The position numbers and the translations under genes are program-made. Positions 32,805-43,384 of a DNA stretch of 64,000 nucleotides are shown here, one piece after another; positions within the stretch are counted from its first letter, which is position 1; each line of letters opens with the position of its first letter. Under the pieces are notes generated by a model. The model saw only the letters and a list, made by a program, of their open reading frames with translations. It was not told the DNA's origin and made no database searches. This DNA comes from Notamacropus eugenii (Eukaryota > Chordata > Mammalia > Diprotodontia > Macropodidae): the NCBI RefSeq assembly GCF_028372415.1, contig NC_092872.1, positions 551,781,705 to 551,845,704 of the forward strand, given 5' to 3'.

Positions 32805-33880
32805 TCTGCTACAACAAAATACCATTGGATGATTGCTGAGTCCCTCCATATTCCTTTAACCCTACTGCACAACTCTCAATAAATATCGGAATAGCAATCC
32901 CCCTCTGACTAGGATATTCTATCACAGAATTCTACCAGAAACCAAAAATATCCTGCACATACTTTCTTCTACAAGGTTCTGCTATGCCTTTTAGCCCCTT
33001 ACTAATCATTATTGAAACAACGAGCTTATTTATTCAACCGCTAAGCCTTGAAGTATGACTAACAGTCGATACTATAGCAGGCCATATTTTGATCTACTTA
33101 ATTGACCCTAAGACATTTTCCTTGTCACCTATTAACATATGGATTACTATTATATTTGCTGCCCTCTTTCCATTAACCACTTGGATTCAAGCTTGTGTTT
33201 TCATCTTATTAGTAAACTTCTACCTATATCACAATATGTGATAATGATCCACCAAAATACATGCTTACCATATTCCTAAATCATGAGCACTGAGAAGTGC
33301 TCTGTCTTCACTACTATTCAATTCAGTGTCCATGGTATGATTTCACTTTTAATTCTACAATCTCTTCACTATTGATTTGACCTCTAACCAATTTACTATA
33401 TATCAAGCATGCTAAAAGAATTTGGGAAGTTGCATTTCAAATAAGGACATTGGATCCCAGTTATACAGAAAGACCTGCCATTGGGAATAATTCTTCCCCT
33501 GCCCAATCTAAAATCTCCATTTTTCTTCTAGGTTTCTTTCGATCTTTCTATCACTCCAGCCTTGTTCTAACCCCAGAAATCAGTGACTAAGGAGATGACT
33601 GACAGGATTTCACCTGCTAAACCCCTTTAAAGTTCCACTGATCATGTCTTATAGTTTAGTAGCTTCGGGTGTATCTATCAGAGTCCTGCCAGAGCCCCAT
33701 AGAAAGCAAGTGAAAATTTCAATTACTTTCAAATATTTTTATTCTGGGAGTATATTTCACATTTTTAAAGCCATGAAATACTATTAATCCTCATTGATCA
33801 TTTCCAACTATTTTATAGCCCTACTTTTTTTTTTACAATAGACTTTTCATGGCCATCATATAATCATTGAAGGATCAGAC
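32805..33880 (+). pseudogene. NUMT: mitochondrial ATP6 (3' part) and COX3 (most)
   Basis: A nuclear copy of mitochondrial DNA. ATP6 sequence begins near 32805: 'caactctcaataaatatcgg' (32871), 'ctaatcattattgaaacaac' (33001), 'tatttattcaaccgctaagc' and 'actatagcaggccatatttt', to its end at about 33243. COX3 starts at once with the typical junction ('ataatgatccaccaaaatac') and runs through 'gtatgatttcacttttaatt', 'tctttctatcactccagcct' and 'gcttcgggtgtatctatcag' to 'catggccatcatataatcat' near 33870. Gene order and lack of spacer are those of vertebrate mtDNA. Diverged, with frame breaks. Interrupted at 33872-35050. Confidence 0.93.
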
Positions 33881-34600
33881 TGTTAAAGAAGGCTATAACA
33901 AAAGTCTTGCTGGCTATGACTAAGAGAAAGAGAACTCCCTCCCTCCATTACTGTCACAGGACAGCCTGTTTTCTTTATAGAGATGAACAATGGAGGCATC
34001 CTTGATCTCCTGGGGGATAACCTCCTCTTTCCATATAGCCCAGAAGTCAGCTTCTGCATGAGCAGTGGACTTGCTGCCTTATAAATCCCTGCCCATTAAT
34101 AGGCCTCATGTGGAGCCCATTAAGGGCATCTTGCTTAGAGGAGGCTTGCTTGTAAGAAGGCTTTCACACCTTTTGCTAATTTTTAATTAGGCAACCTTCT
34201 AGCTCTGAGAAGTATATATATCCTCTGAGTGGGTATTTTCCTTTGGGGTCTTTCTTATGAGAAAGAGCTTGTGATTCCCTAGTCAACAATGAGTGGCCAT
34301 ATGTTCAGAGCTTCCCTACTACTCAGATGTAAAAGCTCTTTTGATCAAGATATGTATGTAAAGTATGTAGCAATATTGCTTTGATTCAGGCAGTAGAACC
34401 ATGTCTGTTAGTCTTTATTTCTTTGCTTATAATTTCCTTGTTTGTATTTTCTCTGAAGTTCAGGGTGCTGACTTTCCCCATAAGCTAGTGAATGTAATTT
34501 ACAAAGACTGTTGACCCCTTAGATAGTTATCTTTCCTAGTAAAGTAGATCTAAGAACCTGTGCAAGCAGTCATCCTGGGTATGCCAGTATGGTTGTTATA
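33881..34600 (+). mobile_element. LTR fossil (endogenous retrovirus-like), apparently solo
   Basis: An LTR-like unit of about 720 bp with a TG start, an AT-rich TATA-like stretch (about 34210), and a TTGTTATA-type end. Its 3' half is clearly related to 49958-50416: both hold 'gattcaggcagtagaaccat'-like text, 'catgtctgtta', and 'agatctaagaacctgtg'. No internal viral genes are next to it. Old and diverged. Class (ERV1, ERVK or ERVL) cannot be told by eye. Confidence 0.65.
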
Positions 34601-34604
34601 TTCA

Positions 34605-35000
34605 GTTGAAAGCTGGGCTAGAGAGTGATTGACTTCAACCTCCAGTTTACAGTCAATGGCTTAAACATCGTTTGATAGTCTGTTGAGAACACTATGAAAG
34701 TGTTTAGTCTATCTCTGCAGAGTCACGCTCTTTTTACTGGTAGTGTGGCTCCATCAGTGCTGAGTAGTTAAGATGTACCATAGATCTTTGGCTTGTAAAT
34801 AACCTTCATGGTGTCACAAAAGCACTCTGGATTGTTACTATCAACATAGGGCTAAATTTCATCTGCCTTCTTACTGAATCAAGAATCCTCAGTCTCTCTA
34901 AGCTTCACTTGCTCTTTATTTTTGATGGAGTTAAACAGTGCCTTCTTAGAGATGGATGAACAACACTGCTGGTAAATCCTGTGGAGTTCTTGACCCTGCC
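34605..35000 (-). mobile_element. RTE-clade LINE ORF fragment
   Basis: The minus strand translates to a run typical of RTE elements upstream of the RT domain: HRIYQQCCSSISKKALFNSIK, VKLRETEDS, SKKADEIxPYVDSNNPECFCDTMKVIYKPKIYGTS, LLSTDGATLPV, then RDRLNTF. Stops occur between pieces. Inserted into the NUMT together with the LTR. Confidence 0.75.
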
Positions 35001-35050
35001 TGATATGGTGATATCATTTTGGTCCTCTTTGAGTATAAGGGACAACAACC
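35001..35050 (+). mobile_element. RTE-type LINE/SINE 3' tail, opposite to ORF fragment
   Basis: 'tttggtcctctttgagtata' followed by 'agggacaacaacc' is the plus-strand 3' tail also seen (reversed) at 38655-38690. Lying in inverse orientation to 34605-35000, it fits a LINE with an inverted 5' part. Confidence 0.6.
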
Positions 35051-35280
35051 ATAATTGTTGAAACAATTTTCCTAACAGTTTGTATACTCTATGGACTTTA
35101 CTTCCACTTTATTTTAACCACTAAAGGACTTTGAAGTAGATGACTGATACTGGCATTTTCTAGGTGCAAGATGATTGTTTATTTACTTTTCAATCTACTG
35201 ATGAGAATCTTATTTTTCTATTATTAATCATATTTCTGATCTGCCATCTTTCAATTTTGTGTAACACCAAAGGAAAATAT
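35051..35280 (+). pseudogene. NUMT, right part: COX3 3' end and tRNA-Gly
   Basis: Continues the COX3 of 32805-33880: 'tttcctaacagtttgtatac' (35066), 'cttccactttattttaacca', 'gactgatactggcattttct' (35141), 'caatctactgatgagaatct' and 'tatttttct' at the COX3 end. Then a worn tRNA-Gly: 'attaatcatatttctgatct' and the acceptor end 'aggaaaatat'. Right edge uncertain. Confidence 0.85.
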
Positions 35281-35284
35281 TTAA

Positions 35285-35537
35285 CTTAAACCAGAAAGAA
35301 GAAACCATGAATGAATCAAATTCAAAGAAGCATGAGAAGATATATAAACTGATACAAGGTGAGGTAAGCAGAACCATTAAAACAGCATATACAATTACTG
35401 CAAATGGAAAAAAAAATCAAATCCAAATGCTGCATAATTGTATGACCAAGTTGATCCCAATATATACATGCATACACATGTATATATGCTATACATACAT
35501 CCATATATGTGAATATATGTGTGCACGCACACTCACA

Positions 35538-35572
<35 letters not shown>

Positions 35573-35700
35573 CTGACTGTGGATGAGATACGTTGCATAT
35601 AATGTTAGACTTTGTTGATATGTTAGTTTTGCTGAACTGGAATTTTTTCTCTCCCTTTTCCTTATAGAAGGAAATATTTGGAAGAACAGAAAAAAAATAA
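35285..35700 (+). mobile_element. L1/HAL1-like LINE 3' end
   Basis: 'catgagaagatatataaact', 'gatacaaggtgaggtaagca', 'gaaccattaaaacagcatat' and 'ctttgttgatatgttagttt' match L1-like 3' ends. A CATA tract lies inside (35539-35566). Confidence 0.7.
35539..35572. repeat. (CATA)n microsatellite
   Basis: About seven exact CATA units followed by TATATAT. Confidence 0.95.
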
Positions 35701-36190
35701 ATCACAAAATGTAGGTGATATTAAAAACAAACTATATCAAACATTTTTAAAAAGAATGCTCACTTCAGGAAGATATCCTACAAATAGATTAAAAATCATA
35801 GAGTCCTTGGAAGATGGAGCAGCAGGAATAGATTTTTTAAAAATGATGTTGCACAATCTGCCTTACTCCCCTATTAGTAAAACAATTTGTTCGTATGTTT
35901 ACCACTAGTTAGCATTCTTCACTGGTTTTTCATTAGCCTTGAATTCTGTTTTCAGTAAATTCAAGAGGCAAAAGTCTATGGACACTGGACCAGGACCAGG
36001 ATCAGTTTTGTTTTGGAATATTGTTTATCACTGCACTAATACTGACTATTTGGTTTTATTTTACTTTGATTTAGGTACCCTCATTGCCAGGACAATGCAG
36101 ACTAATGTTGTCCAAGGAGATAGATTATCTGTGTACTTTGCTTCTGTTTCCATTTAATGTGGATTTCCAATTGCCATCATTCCAACATTA
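35701..36190. other. Unassigned sequence
   Basis: No family or exon signature recognised. Confidence 0.35.
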
Positions 36191-36194
36191 TTAT

Positions 36195-36340
36195 ACTTTA
36201 TAACATGTAATGTAGCAGCAATGAGAGGTGGGGTGGAAGAAAACTATGTGGAAACTATATGGGACCTGGGTTCTAGTTCTGGTTCTACCACTTAATTGTT
36301 TTGGTGAACTTGGGCAAGGTAATCTGTCATCTCTCTGGAG
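36195..36340 (+). mobile_element. MIR SINE
   Basis: 'gggacctgggttctagttct', 'ggttctaccacttaattgtt' and 'gaacttgggcaaggtaatct' are MIR. Confidence 0.7.
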
Positions 36341-36344
36341 TTGG

Positions 36345-36392
36345 AACCTGGTTTGATAGAAAACACACTGGACTTAAAATCAGAAAGGCCTT
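36345..36392 (+). mobile_element. MIR SINE, left part
   Basis: 'gatagaaaacacactggact' and 'taaaatcagaaaggccttag' are a MIR head cut off by the next element. Confidence 0.6.
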
Positions 36393-36611
36393 AGGCCCTA
36401 GGGAAATGTCATGAACATTTATCTCGTTTGATCCTCCTAAAATCCTGAGAGTTATCTTCTATCATAATGCCCATTTTAGATCAAGGAAAAGAAGGCCAAA
36501 AGGGGCTAAGCTACTTGCTCAGGATCACACAGCTACTAAGTGCCTGAGATTAGATTTGAACTCAGGTCTTCCCGAATGCAGACCTAGTACTCTGTCCACT
36601 GAGTGACCTAC
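36393..36611 (-). mobile_element. THER1/MIR-type SINE inserted in a MIR
   Basis: 'gaacatttatctcgtttgat', 'ggctaagctacttgctcagg', 'atcacacagctactaagtgc', 'gaactcaggtcttcccgaat' and 'ctctgtccactgagtgac' give a full antisense copy between two MIR halves. Confidence 0.8.
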
Positions 36612-36735
36612 TCATGCAGATTCAAGTCCCAGCCTTACTAGTTCTTTGGTCATGGCTAAGTTAATTGATGTCTTTGAATATTTAATATCAAATTGCACTA
36701 TCTATATCACAAAGTTGTTGTGAGGAAAACATTAT
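36612..36735 (+). mobile_element. MIR SINE, right part
   Basis: Resumes with 'gattcaagtcccagccttac' and 'ggtcatggctaagttaattg', continuing the MIR left at 36392. Confidence 0.65.
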
Positions 36736-36839
36736 GGCCAGTTGCCATTTGCATACTGGATATTGTACCTAACCTTTCCACCCCTTTTTAACTCAGCAAG
36801 TACCTTTGGTCATCAAGGAATTATTTGCACTGATAAAAG

Positions 36840-37060
36840 CTCCTCAGTTTATCCTCTGATTGCAAGTTCCTTGCAGTGAGGGGCCATGTCTTACTCAAAT
36901 TTGTGAATAAACATTTATAAAGAGGCAACTTTATTCTAGGTACTAGGAATACAAAGTAAAAAACAAAAAACAAAAAACCAAAAAACAGAAACATAGCCTG
37001 TCTTTAATGGCCTTATTTTCTGTTGGAGAAAAACTTAATAAGCATCAGAAATAAATGAAT
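36840..37060. mobile_element. L2 3' ends in opposite orientations
   Basis: 36840-36900 reads as a plus-strand L2 end ('tgcaagttccttgcagtgag'). 36905-37055 reads antisense ('aaacatttataaagaggcaa', 'taggtactaggaatacaaag') with an (AAAAAC)n patch at 36957-36990. Confidence 0.6.
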
Positions 37061-37069
37061 GAATTATAA

Positions 37070-38185
37070 TAATCAAATGTTTGAAAAGTATAAAGGATCC
37101 CAAAATGAAAGATGTTGCTTTATCACTTTTAATATAAGAAAAAACCTTTTAAAGTACTGTTGTTAACATATTGTGCAGTGTCAAGCAAGTCATCATCTTT
37201 GGGCCTCAATTTTGGTCTAATAGAATGAATTAGATGATCTCTCAGAATTCTAGTTATTATCGTATATGACTGATTAACAGACAATTTGACAGGGGAATTT
37301 GCTTATGTAAAATAATGATTTGGAGCAAGAGGGAGAAAAGGATGAATTCCTTTGCAATCATTTTGTAAGGCGACAGGATCTCTAATATCAGCTGCCTGGA
37401 GTCCATTTTAATTTTTGCTTGCGGATCCATTGCAGAAGACAAATGTAGGGTTTAATCCTCCACGTACTTGACATAGAAAACTCTGTGGTGACATAGAAGG
37501 TAGCCTGTCACAAACCACACTACTTTGCAACCTAATTTAGTGTTTCATGTCTTGTCCGATAAGAGGTAGTTCTGGAGCTGCCATGAAGCAAGTTAAGGAA
37601 AAGATGTATTTGTAGGGTTAGCCTTGGCCCTTCTCCACACTGGACCTTCCTTAAGCTCCAGCTCTTAGTTTCGCATCTTAATGATGTTGAAGTGGGGCGA
37701 AAACTACAGCATAATTCAAAGCAATTATTCCAAATGAATCTTTTGTAAATGGAATTTGCATTTGGAGGGATGTATTGTTATTTTTTTGTTTCGTTTTGTT
37801 TTTTTGCTAAGTTATGTGTTACAGATATATACAACATGATTAAAGATTGAAGTTGTTAATCCAACTGTCCTTATGTCTTGGAGCAAAAATTATTTGCACT
37901 AGCTAGTCACATCACTAAAAACTGAGTTACACAGAGGGGGAAAAAACACTATACTATTTGACCACTTAACTTGAAGCTTAGAGGGGCTTGTGTGTGCGTG
38001 TGTGTACAGATACCTTCAAATGTATATGTGTGTACTTGTGCACACACATCTTTTCCACAAATATACAAAGGCTTATTTAGCCTTGACTTTCCTTGTAAGG
38101 AAAGAGTAGTCACTTTGTTTTATAATAGTAGGATTGTATTCTCATGATAAAGAGTAAAATTACAAAGACATTAAACTAGAAGGTA
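37070..38185. other. Long unassigned block
   Basis: No repeat recognised from about 37250 to 37960 apart from T/G-rich patches (37783-37806) and GT tracts (37988-38048). Content is mixed rather than low complexity, so this is one of the better candidates for conserved noncoding DNA. Confidence 0.3.
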
Positions 38186-38189
38186 CTGC

Positions 38190-38335
38190 AGAGACCACAT
38201 ACTTGTCTTAGATAAAGTAACTGAGGACAAGAAAGAGAGATGTCTTGCTGAAGATCACACAGTGAGTTAATGGTGCAGCCAGGATTACAACTGGTGCCCA
38301 CTGAAAGCTTTTTCTATTACTGTTAACAAGGCAGA
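38190..38335 (-). mobile_element. MIR SINE, antisense
   Basis: 'taactgaggacaagaaagag', 'ttgctgaagatcacacagtg' and 'agccaggattacaactggtg' are antisense MIR. Confidence 0.65.
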
Positions 38336-38644
38336 ATTTCCTTTGTGTTTGATTTCCTGTTTTATTTGACTATTGTTTATCACTCCAGGAAAGACTGAAA
38401 AGTAAATAAAATAAGGTTTTCAAAGTTGTGGAAAACAAGTGAACATCTTATGGTGATCAGACAATGAGCTGAAAAGAAACTGAAAACAAATCTAGTTAGA
38501 CTTCTCTCTTTTCTGTTTGAGATTCATAGCAATCTTGGAATGGAGGTTAGTGCTAAATGTGTTTGCTATAAGCAGAGAGGATTGTGTTGACTTAGCTATT
38601 AATATGGGTTTTAAGTTTATGTGCAACATTCTTCTTGTTAATCC

Positions 38645-38865
38645 ATGTTGCTTGTTGCTATTTGTCCTTTATTCTTGAAGAGGATCATTGACATCATGAA
38701 GGTGATGTCTTGACTTGCAAGTGAATTGGACTTAAGTGAGGCAGAGCTGTATGGAGTCATCAGCCTCACTGTCTCCTCCAGAACTGTCAAAGTCCAGCGA
38801 CAAAATAAAGTCAAGATGACTGGAGATGGCTTGGGATGCAGTGGGTGACCTTGGCCTTTCTAAAT
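38645..38865 (-). mobile_element. RTE-tailed SINE, antisense
   Basis: 'cctttattcttgaagaggat', 'catgaaggtgatgtcttgac', 'tcagcctcactgtctcctcc' and 'gatgactggagatggcttgg' are the reverse complement of the composite SINE tail seen at 54815-55115, from a different subfamily. Confidence 0.7.
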
Positions 38866-39079
38866 TAAGGTCTTTCCCAAGTTTCAGTTTGTCTGAGACA
38901 ACATCCATTCAATGACTAAGGGTAGTTGCTACTGTCTGGGGGATATGCATTTACCAACATGGGGTATATCTTTCCTTCAGTTTCCTGAGAAAGACAATTC
39001 CTCTGGACAATCTCTTCATGTCCTCATACATGGTAGATAATCAGTAATTCATGCTTACACAACATAGATACCTAAGATT

Positions 39080-39290
39080 TGAGGCATGACAGAGAAATAG
39101 GAAAAACAAACATTGACTTGACAATTAGGAGATATGTATTTCTCTCAACCCTGGTATTAACTATTTCTTTGAACTTAGGCAAATCACTTTCCCTCTGCAA
39201 GGCTTATGTGGTTTTCCTCATTTGTAAAAATTAGTTGAGTTAAATGATTTCAAAGGTCCTATAAAGCTCTGACAACTTATGTTTGGAAGT
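39080..39290 (+). mobile_element. MIR SINE
   Basis: 'gaacttaggcaaatcacttt', 'cctcatttgtaaaaattagt' and 'tcctataaagctctgacaac' are MIR. Confidence 0.65.
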
Positions 39291-39294
39291 CATT

Positions 39295-40488
39295 TCCTGT
39301 TTTAACTATCTTTACTAAAGCTTTTATCTTCTAAGGACCCATTCAATTCTGAAATTTAATTATCTTTTATTCTAGAGTAAGGGTAGGGTTAAAACTAACT
39401 CCATTTTACTGTAGGGGTTGAGTAATTGCCAACTTTTTTGATTGACTCAATCAGAACTGTTTGAACAGGGCCTCTCTTAAATTACTCAGTCATTGAGTGA
39501 AACTCTGAATCATGTCTTAAGGATTTTGTATGAAAGACAGAAGCTATCTCAGAATCGGGGAAAAATAAGAAATTCTGAGCTGCTACATTCAATAAGGTAT
39601 TGCAAATTGGGTCTCATCCAGATGGGGAGAAAGGAGTATGGAAACCATGGTGCAATAATTAGTTGTTTTAAGCCTGTGCAGGAATATAATGGCCCCTAAA
39701 ACTCATGTGGTCTACTTTCTCAGTTTTAGGGATTAGATGAAAGAGTCTGAGTTCAGTCACAATCCCTCCAAACCCCCAGTTTGGAAAAAGAAAAATTCCT
39801 TATGCCAGGCAGAGGCTTGGCCCTCTCTATAAAATTATATTCATAGTTAAATCTCTAATTAACCTCAACCTCTTTAGAGTTGAGACAAGATTCAGTTTAT
39901 TGGAAACATTTGGGTAACAAAGCAGCAGATTACATTATAGTGACTGTGAACCAAGACATCTGAGAAGGAAAATTGGGGAAAGAGCTGACCTTTTTTTATT
40001 TTTAAAGATTTGCCTAAGCCTGGATCTTCCTGGAATGCCCACAAAGTCAAAGACTTCCTTTGATATTTCCCTTCTCTGCCACAGCTCAGAATTTCTTTTG
40101 ATTCATCCTTATTCTAACCTCCCCAAATCAGAGAGAGCTTCTACCTTTAATACAAAATGCTTAGGATTTGAACCACTCTTTGACATAATGACTTTGACTG
40201 ATTCAAGGTGGTATACAAGGCCTGTTCATTCAGTTCTGATTACCAGGTTCAATGAAATATATACTTGAGTACAATATGGAATGATTTCAACATCACACTC
40301 GCTCTAGTTTTCAGAGAGCATCAGTTCTACAATGTTTTGATTTGGTCCAAGTTTTCTCTATTCACTCCACCCAAATACCACGGAAACTCCCATCAGCCAT
40401 ATTTTTCATCTCCTTCTACAGGACATCCCCTCAACCCAGAACTTCTGAGTTGGTCCCATTCAGTGCAAGCTTTAAAAGAAGTTGGCTA
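39295..40488. other. Long unassigned block
   Basis: Mostly unrecognised. 39745-39800 resembles part of 51540-51640 ('ccaaacccccagtttggaaa' against 'tcaacccccaacttggaaaa'), so it may hold LTR-related remnants. Confidence 0.3.
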
Positions 40489-40490
40489 TA

Positions 40491-40568
40491 CAGAGTGTCC
40501 TAAAAAATCTTTATGCAATTTTAATCTTCTAAAGCTAGAAACTGCATGAAGATTTTTGGGATACTATG
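40491..40568. mobile_element. Mariner-like MITE, 78 bp
   Basis: Two long imperfect inverted halves: left CAGAGTGTCCTAAAAAATCT and, reading in from the right, CATAGTATCCCAAAAATCTT, continuing to meet near AAAGCTAG. A TA lies just outside each end (40489-40490 and 40569-40570), the Tc1/mariner target duplication. Too short to encode anything: a non-autonomous hairpin element. Confidence 0.88.
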
Positions 40569-40570
40569 TA

Positions 40571-42190
40571 TCATATAAAACCTCCTTTTTCAATCAGACT
40601 ACCCTGAAGTAAATGATATGCTGAATTAATGACAAGTCTAAATTATTGAATATATTTATTCAAAGAAATGAAGCTTGAGTGCCTTATTTAGTAAATATAC
40701 TTTGCTTAATAAAGTCTATATAGGTTAGCTTCTTAAGGAGAGGCTGTTTTAATACACAAATAATAATGATTTACAGTTGTTAGTATATTAATTGTGTATC
40801 TATGATGTTTCTGAAATTCTTCAGAACATCTGAAAATTCATGGTAGGTAGAGTTTGATTAAGATCCTGCCTAGATTTCCATAGAGTTAAACTTAGTGGAG
40901 TCTGGATTGATGAGCTTCTCTTGTGTAGAAACCAAGTTACCATTTCAGAGGCTAGGCCATTACATGAGGCAGCACTGATGGCCATTTGCACAATCTGCAC
41001 ATGCCTTAGGGTTAACTCCAATGATGCTGACACATTTCACACACCTGTCCTCTTCTCCCCCAACAGGAAATTTGAAAACAAAAACAAAGATGACATAAGT
41101 TGGAAACCTGCCCTATTTAATCAGTAAGACTCATGAAAACTGAATTCTGGTGGGGACGAGGAGAGATGGGGGGGGGGTGAGAAATCCTCAAGTTAGGTCA
41201 TGTGGCTAAAAAACAAAACCAAAAAACCCCCACTAGATTCCAAATCAGGGCCCCTAAGTTTAAAGTTTGACTCTTCAACTTCTTATTTGTGTGACCGTAA
41301 GCATATAGTATCCCATCTCTGCTCCTCAGGCTCTTCATCTATAAAAACCAAAAAAAAAAAAAAAAAAGTGTAAATTTGTTTACAACTCTTAAACTACTAG
41401 TCTTCTTTAAATGGTATACCTAGCTGCGTCATTTTTTTTTTTTTGTAAAGGTTACGTAAGAGTGAAAATCTAACAAACTACACAAAGTGGCCAAAGGAAT
41501 GCATATAAAAGCTGTACTTTATTATGGAGCCCCATTGTGGGGCTTGGTGAGATTGTGGTATATATTACAAATATCAAGCAAACTTGGGTAATTGTTGATG
41601 GATTTGGGTGGAAAATGATTCTTCAATGAAAAAAAAGATTGTCTTTGACACACAATTATCATACACTGGCTTTCTTAAACGTCTTAGTGAAAATTTAATC
41701 TTTAATAGCTTAAAACTGTAGTAAGACTTGGAACACTCACACACACACCTATATAGTTGTTAAGTCTTTCAAATGTACTGCTAGCCCAACATGGTGGTTT
41801 TACTAGACCACAGCTGGAAATACAGGCCAAGGTGCTGCCAATGGTTTATCAGTGAACTGCCCAAATTTTCCAGGAAATACAGCACCCAGCTGTCTTTGTG
41901 GTTTGTTCAATGTACTTGATAACCAGTTTGAGTGGGTAAATAGATACCATGAAGTATTTTTTTCCATGCTTCCACATGCATGAGATTTTGAATTAGTCCT
42001 TATAAATGCCTTTTCTCAACGGTTTTTGTAAAATACAACAGTACTTACCTCCTTTATAAAATGCAAATGTATTGCCATACTCTGATGTTCTCATTGAAAC
42101 AGTTCTTGTTTATTGCCAGCCAAATTAGAGCTTTTCTCTTTGGGGCTATAGATGAACTTTCAAGAGAAAACCACTCAGAATAGTTGGCAT
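40571..42190. other. Long unassigned block
   Basis: No family recognised over 1.6 kb. Poly-A at 41350-41367, poly-T at 41432-41444, short G and CA runs. No exon seen. Confidence 0.3.
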
Positions 42191-42199
42191 GACCTTTCT

Positions 42200-42462
42200 T
42201 TTGTAATTATTCAGTCATTTCAATTATGTCTGCTTCTTTGTGATCCCATTTGGGGTTTTCTTGGCAAAAAATGCTGAAGTGGATTGCCATTTTCTTCTCC
42301 AGCTCATTTTACAGATGAGGAAACTGAGGTAAATTGAGTTAAGTGACTTGCCCAGGTTCGCACAGCTGGTAAGTGTCTGAGGCCAGATATGAATTCAGGG
42401 AGATGAGTTTTCCTGACTCTAGGTTCAAAGCTGTATCCACTGAACTACCTGGCTGACCTTCC
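42200..42462 (-). mobile_element. Marsupial tRNA-derived SINE, antisense
   Basis: 'ttcagtcatttcaattatgt', 'ccatttggggttttcttggc', 'ttttacagatgaggaaactg', 'gtaagtgtctgaggccagat' and 'ccactgaactacctggctg' give a full antisense MAR1/WSINE1-like copy. Confidence 0.88.
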
Positions 42463-42589
42463 TTTATGAGGGCAATAAAACAGCATTAGTAGACTTGATT
42501 GTTCAAATAGCAGTGAAGATGATCATCCTTTCTTTGGGAAAAGGTAGTTCTAATTTATATAACCAGGTCATTCATTTACTCACATTCGT

Positions 42590-42730
42590 TCAGGTATTTA
42601 ACAATGCCAAACGTGACTTTGAGTAAGTCATTTAGCCTCACCTCTTTCATGAGTACAATGAAGGGGCCTGGTCAACATGAGCTCTAAGGTTCCTTGCAAC
42701 TCTGTGATCGTAACATCCTGTGTGAGATGC
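42590..42730 (+). mobile_element. MIR SINE
   Basis: 'ctttgagtaagtcatttagc' and 'ctctaaggttccttgcaact' are MIR 3' half. Confidence 0.65.
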
Positions 42731-42737
42731 CTAGATC

Positions 42738-42840
42738 AAAAAAAAAAAAAAAAGATAACGTAGCCTCCATAGCACCTGCCTTCTTGGAACTTACAATCTA
42801 TTGGAAAAGGAAAGGTGTGAGGACAGAGAAATAAAATAGG
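42738..42840 (-). mobile_element. L2 3' end fragment, antisense, after poly-A
   Basis: 'tgccttcttggaacttacaa' and 'tctattggaaaagg' are antisense L2. Poly-A at 42738-42753. Confidence 0.55.
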
Positions 42841-43079
42841 CAATATAGACTAGGTGGAATTTCAGAATTTAGAAAAAATAGGCTATAGTAAAAGTATACA
42901 AGGGAAAATTGACGGAAATCCCATCACACTAAACAGATATATTTATATATATTTTTCTTTAATGAGGAATAATATGCAGCTAGAAAAGAGTCACTTAAAA
43001 CTTCATTTATAATTCTTTTAAATCAAAATATTTAATTAATTATATCTTTTCTTGCTGCATTTTTCTAGCCCTTTTATTT

Positions 43080-43255
43080 TGTGGTATGTTCATAGATCTA
43101 GAGCAGGAAGGCAATATAATAGGCCTCTTCACTTTACAGAGAAGAAAACTAAGGACCAGAGAAGGTAAGTAATTTGCCTAGTCACACAGGTTGTAAGTGA
43201 CAGCGTCAGTACTTGAACCCAGCTCCTTTGATTCTAAATTTTCCGCTTTGTCTAC
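43080..43255 (-). mobile_element. MIR3-like SINE, antisense
   Basis: 'tcatagatctagagcaggaa', 'tttacagagaagaaaactaa', 'tcacacaggttgtaagtgac' and 'ttgaacccagctcctttgat' match MIR3 antisense. Confidence 0.7.
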
Positions 43256-43384
43256 CATATCTTGACTTCCAAATAATAAATCAGCAGGGAGCACAGGGAT
43301 GATGCATTAAGGTGGTAATTCAACTGAGCCTTGAATGATAGAAACATTACAAACCTGAGTTACTACCACAAGTAAAGACTGCAA

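Noticed and set aside
32871-33243. Functional ATP6 or COX3 gene
   Set aside because: Frame breaks under both the nuclear and mitochondrial codes, and nuclear repeats on both sides: this is a NUMT.
35200-35280. Functional tRNA-Gly
   Set aside because: It follows COX3 as in mtDNA but stems are worn; it is part of the NUMT.
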